Below the pieces are notes generated by a model. That model had not been told where the DNA came from. It searched no databases and saw only the letters and a program-made list of their open reading frames with translations. From Actinomycetes bacterium (GTDB taxonomy: Bacteria; Actinomycetota; Actinomycetes; JAJYSQ01), in contig JAJYSQ010000076.1 in the NCBI GenBank assembly GCA_021793495.1, forward strand, positions 1-7,218: a stretch of 7,218 nucleotides of DNA, in the 5' to 3' direction. The position numbers and the translations under genes are program-made. Each line of letters begins with the position of its first letter. Position 1 is the first letter of the stretch. Below are positions 5,966 to 7,218 of the stretch, piece by piece.

Positions 5966-6053
5966 GCGTCGGTCGGGTCCTGGCCGATGCAGGTGGGCTG
6001 GGGTCGGGGGCGCGCAGGTGTGCCCCGGGCACCACGACCGGCCGTCATCGGCT
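5966..6053 (+). other. Structured nuoA leader with two competing pairings
   Basis: GCGTCGGTC (5966-5974) can pair with GGCCGATGC (5982-5990) as a 9-bp stem, including two G-U pairs, around a 7-base loop. The same right arm, GCCGATG (5983-5989), is also perfectly complementary to CATCGGC (6046-6052), with a further G-U pair at 5982/6053. The two pairings exclude each other. A third small hairpin, GTGCC-CCG-GGCAC (6020-6032), lies between. The downstream arm ends 8 bases before the GGAGGG ribosome binding site of nuoA. No known riboswitch class is recognised. Confidence 0.35.
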
Positions 6054-6077
6054 TGCGAACGGAGGGACGACACCGAG

Positions 6078-6437
6078 GTGAACATCTGGGCCCCCATCCT
6101 GGTGCTGGGCGGGATCGCGCTCGCGTTTGCGCTCGTCTCGGTGGTCGCCGGTTCGTTCACCGGCCCCCGGCGGTACAACCGGGCCCGGCTGGACTCCTAC
6201 GAGTGCGGCATCGAGCCGACCCCCCAACCGGCCGGCGGCGGACGCTTCCCGATCAAGTACTACGTCACCGCGATGCTGTTCATCGTGTTCGACATCGAGA
6301 TCGTCTTCCTCTACCCGTGGGCGGTCACCTTCGACGCGCTGAAGATCTTCGGCCTGGTGGAGATGCTGTTGTTCATCGCCACCGTGTTCATCGCCTACAC
6401 CTACGTCTGGCGCCGGGGCGGGCTCGACTGGGACTAG
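6078..6437 (+). CDS. nuoA: NADH-quinone oxidoreductase subunit A (NuoA)
   Basis: This 119-residue membrane subunit of respiratory complex I helps link the peripheral arm to the membrane arm near the quinone entry site. Three transmembrane helices are predicted at about residues 5-25, 62-82 and 90-111. The conserved loop [10 protein letters not shown] (38-47, with Cys43) and the block [21 protein letters not shown] (57-77), with acidic residues Asp72 and Glu74 in the membrane, are diagnostic. The length is normal. GTG 6078 is chosen because it gives the family N-terminus. GGAGGG at 6061-6066 precedes it with an 11-base spacer, longer than ideal. The frame extends upstream, but those codons are low in similarity to anything expected. 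It is the first gene of the nuo operon. Confidence 0.95.
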   Translation: MNIWAPILVLGGIALAFALVSVVAGSFTGPRRYNRARLDSYECGIEPTPQPAGGGRFPIKYYVTAMLFIVFDIEIVFLYPWAVTFDALKIFGLVEMLLFIATVFIAYTYVWRRGGLDWD

Positions 6438-6534
6438 GACGCCGCCGACGCCCGGCGCCGCGCTGGTGCGGGACGGGAGCGAGCGAGTGAGCAGCCCGGC
6501 GAGAACCGTGGGAACAGCAAGAGAGCGAGGCGAC

Positions 6535-7101
6535 ATGGGTCTGGAAGAGAAGCTACCGGCCGGGGTGCTGCTCACGACGGTCGAGAAGGCCGCCGGCTGG
6601 GTACGCAAGAGCTCGCTGTGGCCAGCTACCTTCGGGCTGGCCTGCTGCGCGATCGAGATGATGACCAGCGGCGGCCCGCGCTACGACCTCGGCCGGTTCG
6701 GCATGGAGGTGTTCCGCGCCTCGCCACGCCAGGCCGACCTGATGATCGTGGCCGGCCGGGTCAGCCAGAAGATGGCCCCGGTGCTGCGCCAGGTGTACGA
6801 CCAGATGCCTGGCCCCAAGTGGGTGCTGTCGATGGGGGTGTGCGCCTCCAGCGGCGGGATGTTCAACAACTACGCGATCGTCCAGGGGGTCGACCACATC
6901 GTGCCGGTGGACATCTACCTGCCCGGCTGTCCGCCGCGGCCCGAGATGCTGATCGACGCGATCCTCAAGCTCCACCAGCAGATCCTCAACTCCCCACTGG
7001 GCGTCAACCGCGAGCGGGCGGACGCCGAGGCCGAGCAGGCCGCCCTGCACGCCCGGCCCACCTACGACATCGGGCTGGACCCGACCGGAGCCCTACGATG
7101 A
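6535..7101 (+). CDS. nuoB: NADH-quinone oxidoreductase subunit B (NuoB)
   Basis: This 188-residue peripheral-arm subunit of complex I carries the terminal 4Fe-4S cluster N2, which passes electrons to menaquinone. The four cluster ligands are visible: adjacent Cys37 and Cys38 in [11 protein letters not shown], Cys103 in MGVCASSGG and Cys132 in [14 protein letters not shown] 6535 gives the typical actinobacterial start [19 protein letters not shown] at 6527-6530 lies 4 bases upstream, a short spacer. In-frame GTG codons at 6466 and 6487 would add unsupported Arg/Ser-rich residues. The tail after about residue 157 ([20 protein letters not shown]) is less conserved in this family. The 97-base gap after nuoA shows no clear promoter. 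The stop overlaps the nuoC start as ATGA, indicating coupled translation. Confidence 0.96.
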   Translation: MGLEEKLPAGVLLTTVEKAAGWVRKSSLWPATFGLACCAIEMMTSGGPRYDLGRFGMEVFRASPRQADLMIVAGRVSQKMAPVLRQVYDQMPGPKWVLSMGVCASSGGMFNNYAIVQGVDHIVPVDIYLPGCPPRPEMLIDAILKLHQQILNSPLGVNRERADAEAEQAALHARPTYDIGLDPTGALR

Positions 7102-7218
7102 GCGACCCGGTGGCCGGCCAGCACCCGGGTGACGTACCGGTCCCCGCCGAGGCGGTGCCGGTGGAGGTCCTCGGGCAACGACGAGGCATGTTCGGTGCCT
7201 CCGGGTCGGGGGACACCT
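7098..7218 (+). CDS. nuoC: NADH-quinone oxidoreductase subunit C (NuoC), 3' partial
   Basis: Only the first 40 codons are present before the window ends. The start ATG 7098 overlaps the nuoB stop in an ATGA junction. The first 25 or so residues are Pro/Val/Ala-rich and variable, as in actinobacterial NuoC N-terminal extensions. [16 protein letters not shown] (25-40) then matches the 'RRGMFG..GTGDTSGYGG' stretch I associate with actinobacterial NuoC. NuoC is a peripheral-arm subunit of complex I near the quinone-binding region. The identification rests on this short motif plus the fixed gene order nuoA-nuoB-nuoC. Confidence 0.85.
   Translation, partial: MSDPVAGQHPGDVPVPAEAVPVEVLGQRRGMFGASGSGDT

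Noticed and set aside
4894..6048. Minus-strand frame opposite menJ extending into the intergenic gap
   Set aside because: It is a shadow frame. The part outside menJ covers the tandem repeat and leader and shows no protein-like composition.
6053..6058. TTGCGA resembling a -35 box upstream of nuoA
   Set aside because: It lies only 20 bases before the start codon and overlaps the region of the ribosome binding site, leaving no room for a -10 box and leader.
6466..6534. Earlier in-frame NuoB starts at GTG 6466 or 6487
   Set aside because: They lack a good ribosome binding site and would add residues foreign to the family. [10 protein letters not shown] is the usual actinobacterial NuoB start.

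Overview
The window is very GC-rich DNA with many GTG starts, GTGA/ATGA gene overlaps and a third-position G/C bias. Every recognisable protein is of actinobacterial type. All supported genes lie on the + strand. The futalosine route of menaquinone synthesis, with a cytosine-deaminase-like (COG0402 type) aminofutalosine deaminase, recalls Acidothermus-like or Frankia-like lineages more than Mycobacterium (classical Men route) or Streptomyces (different deaminase type). That placement is inference.

Layout. (1) 3-1104: the 3' part of a gene whose product looks like an SRP/FlhF-type GTPase domain with all nucleotide-binding motifs degraded. It is followed by a possible 21-codon linker ORF and a small two-helix membrane protein; none of these has a known function. 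(2) 1144-4442: mqnC (radical-SAM cyclase of the futalosine pathway), mqnX (aminofutalosine deaminase) and menG/ubiE (final quinone-ring methyltransferase); mqnX and menG overlap by 4 bases. (3) 4525-5850: a geranylgeranyl-reductase-family flavoprotein, probably MenJ, which saturates part of the menaquinone side chain. (4) 5851-6077: a 227-base intergenic stretch with a triple 13-bp tandem repeat, a candidate -10 box and leader hairpins. (5) 6078 to the end: the start of the nuo operon, with nuoA, nuoB and the first 40 codons of nuoC, which is cut by the window edge.

How they fit together: MqnX and MqnC act at an early and a middle step in making the naphthoquinone ring, MenG methylates the prenylated product, and MenJ reduces one or more prenyl double bonds. 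The finished quinone is the electron acceptor of the NADH dehydrogenase encoded immediately downstream. The quinone supply and the first enzyme that uses it are therefore side by side. MqnA, MqnB, MqnD and the prenyltransferase are not in this window.

No tRNA, rRNA, mobile element or CRISPR array was seen. The least explained part is the left end, where the degenerate G-domain protein and the small membrane protein sit just upstream of mqnC. The most notable non-coding signals are stop codons that double as the first three bases of candidate -10 boxes, a 15-bp palindrome near the predicted menJ transcript start, and two mutually exclusive pairings in the nuoA leader.
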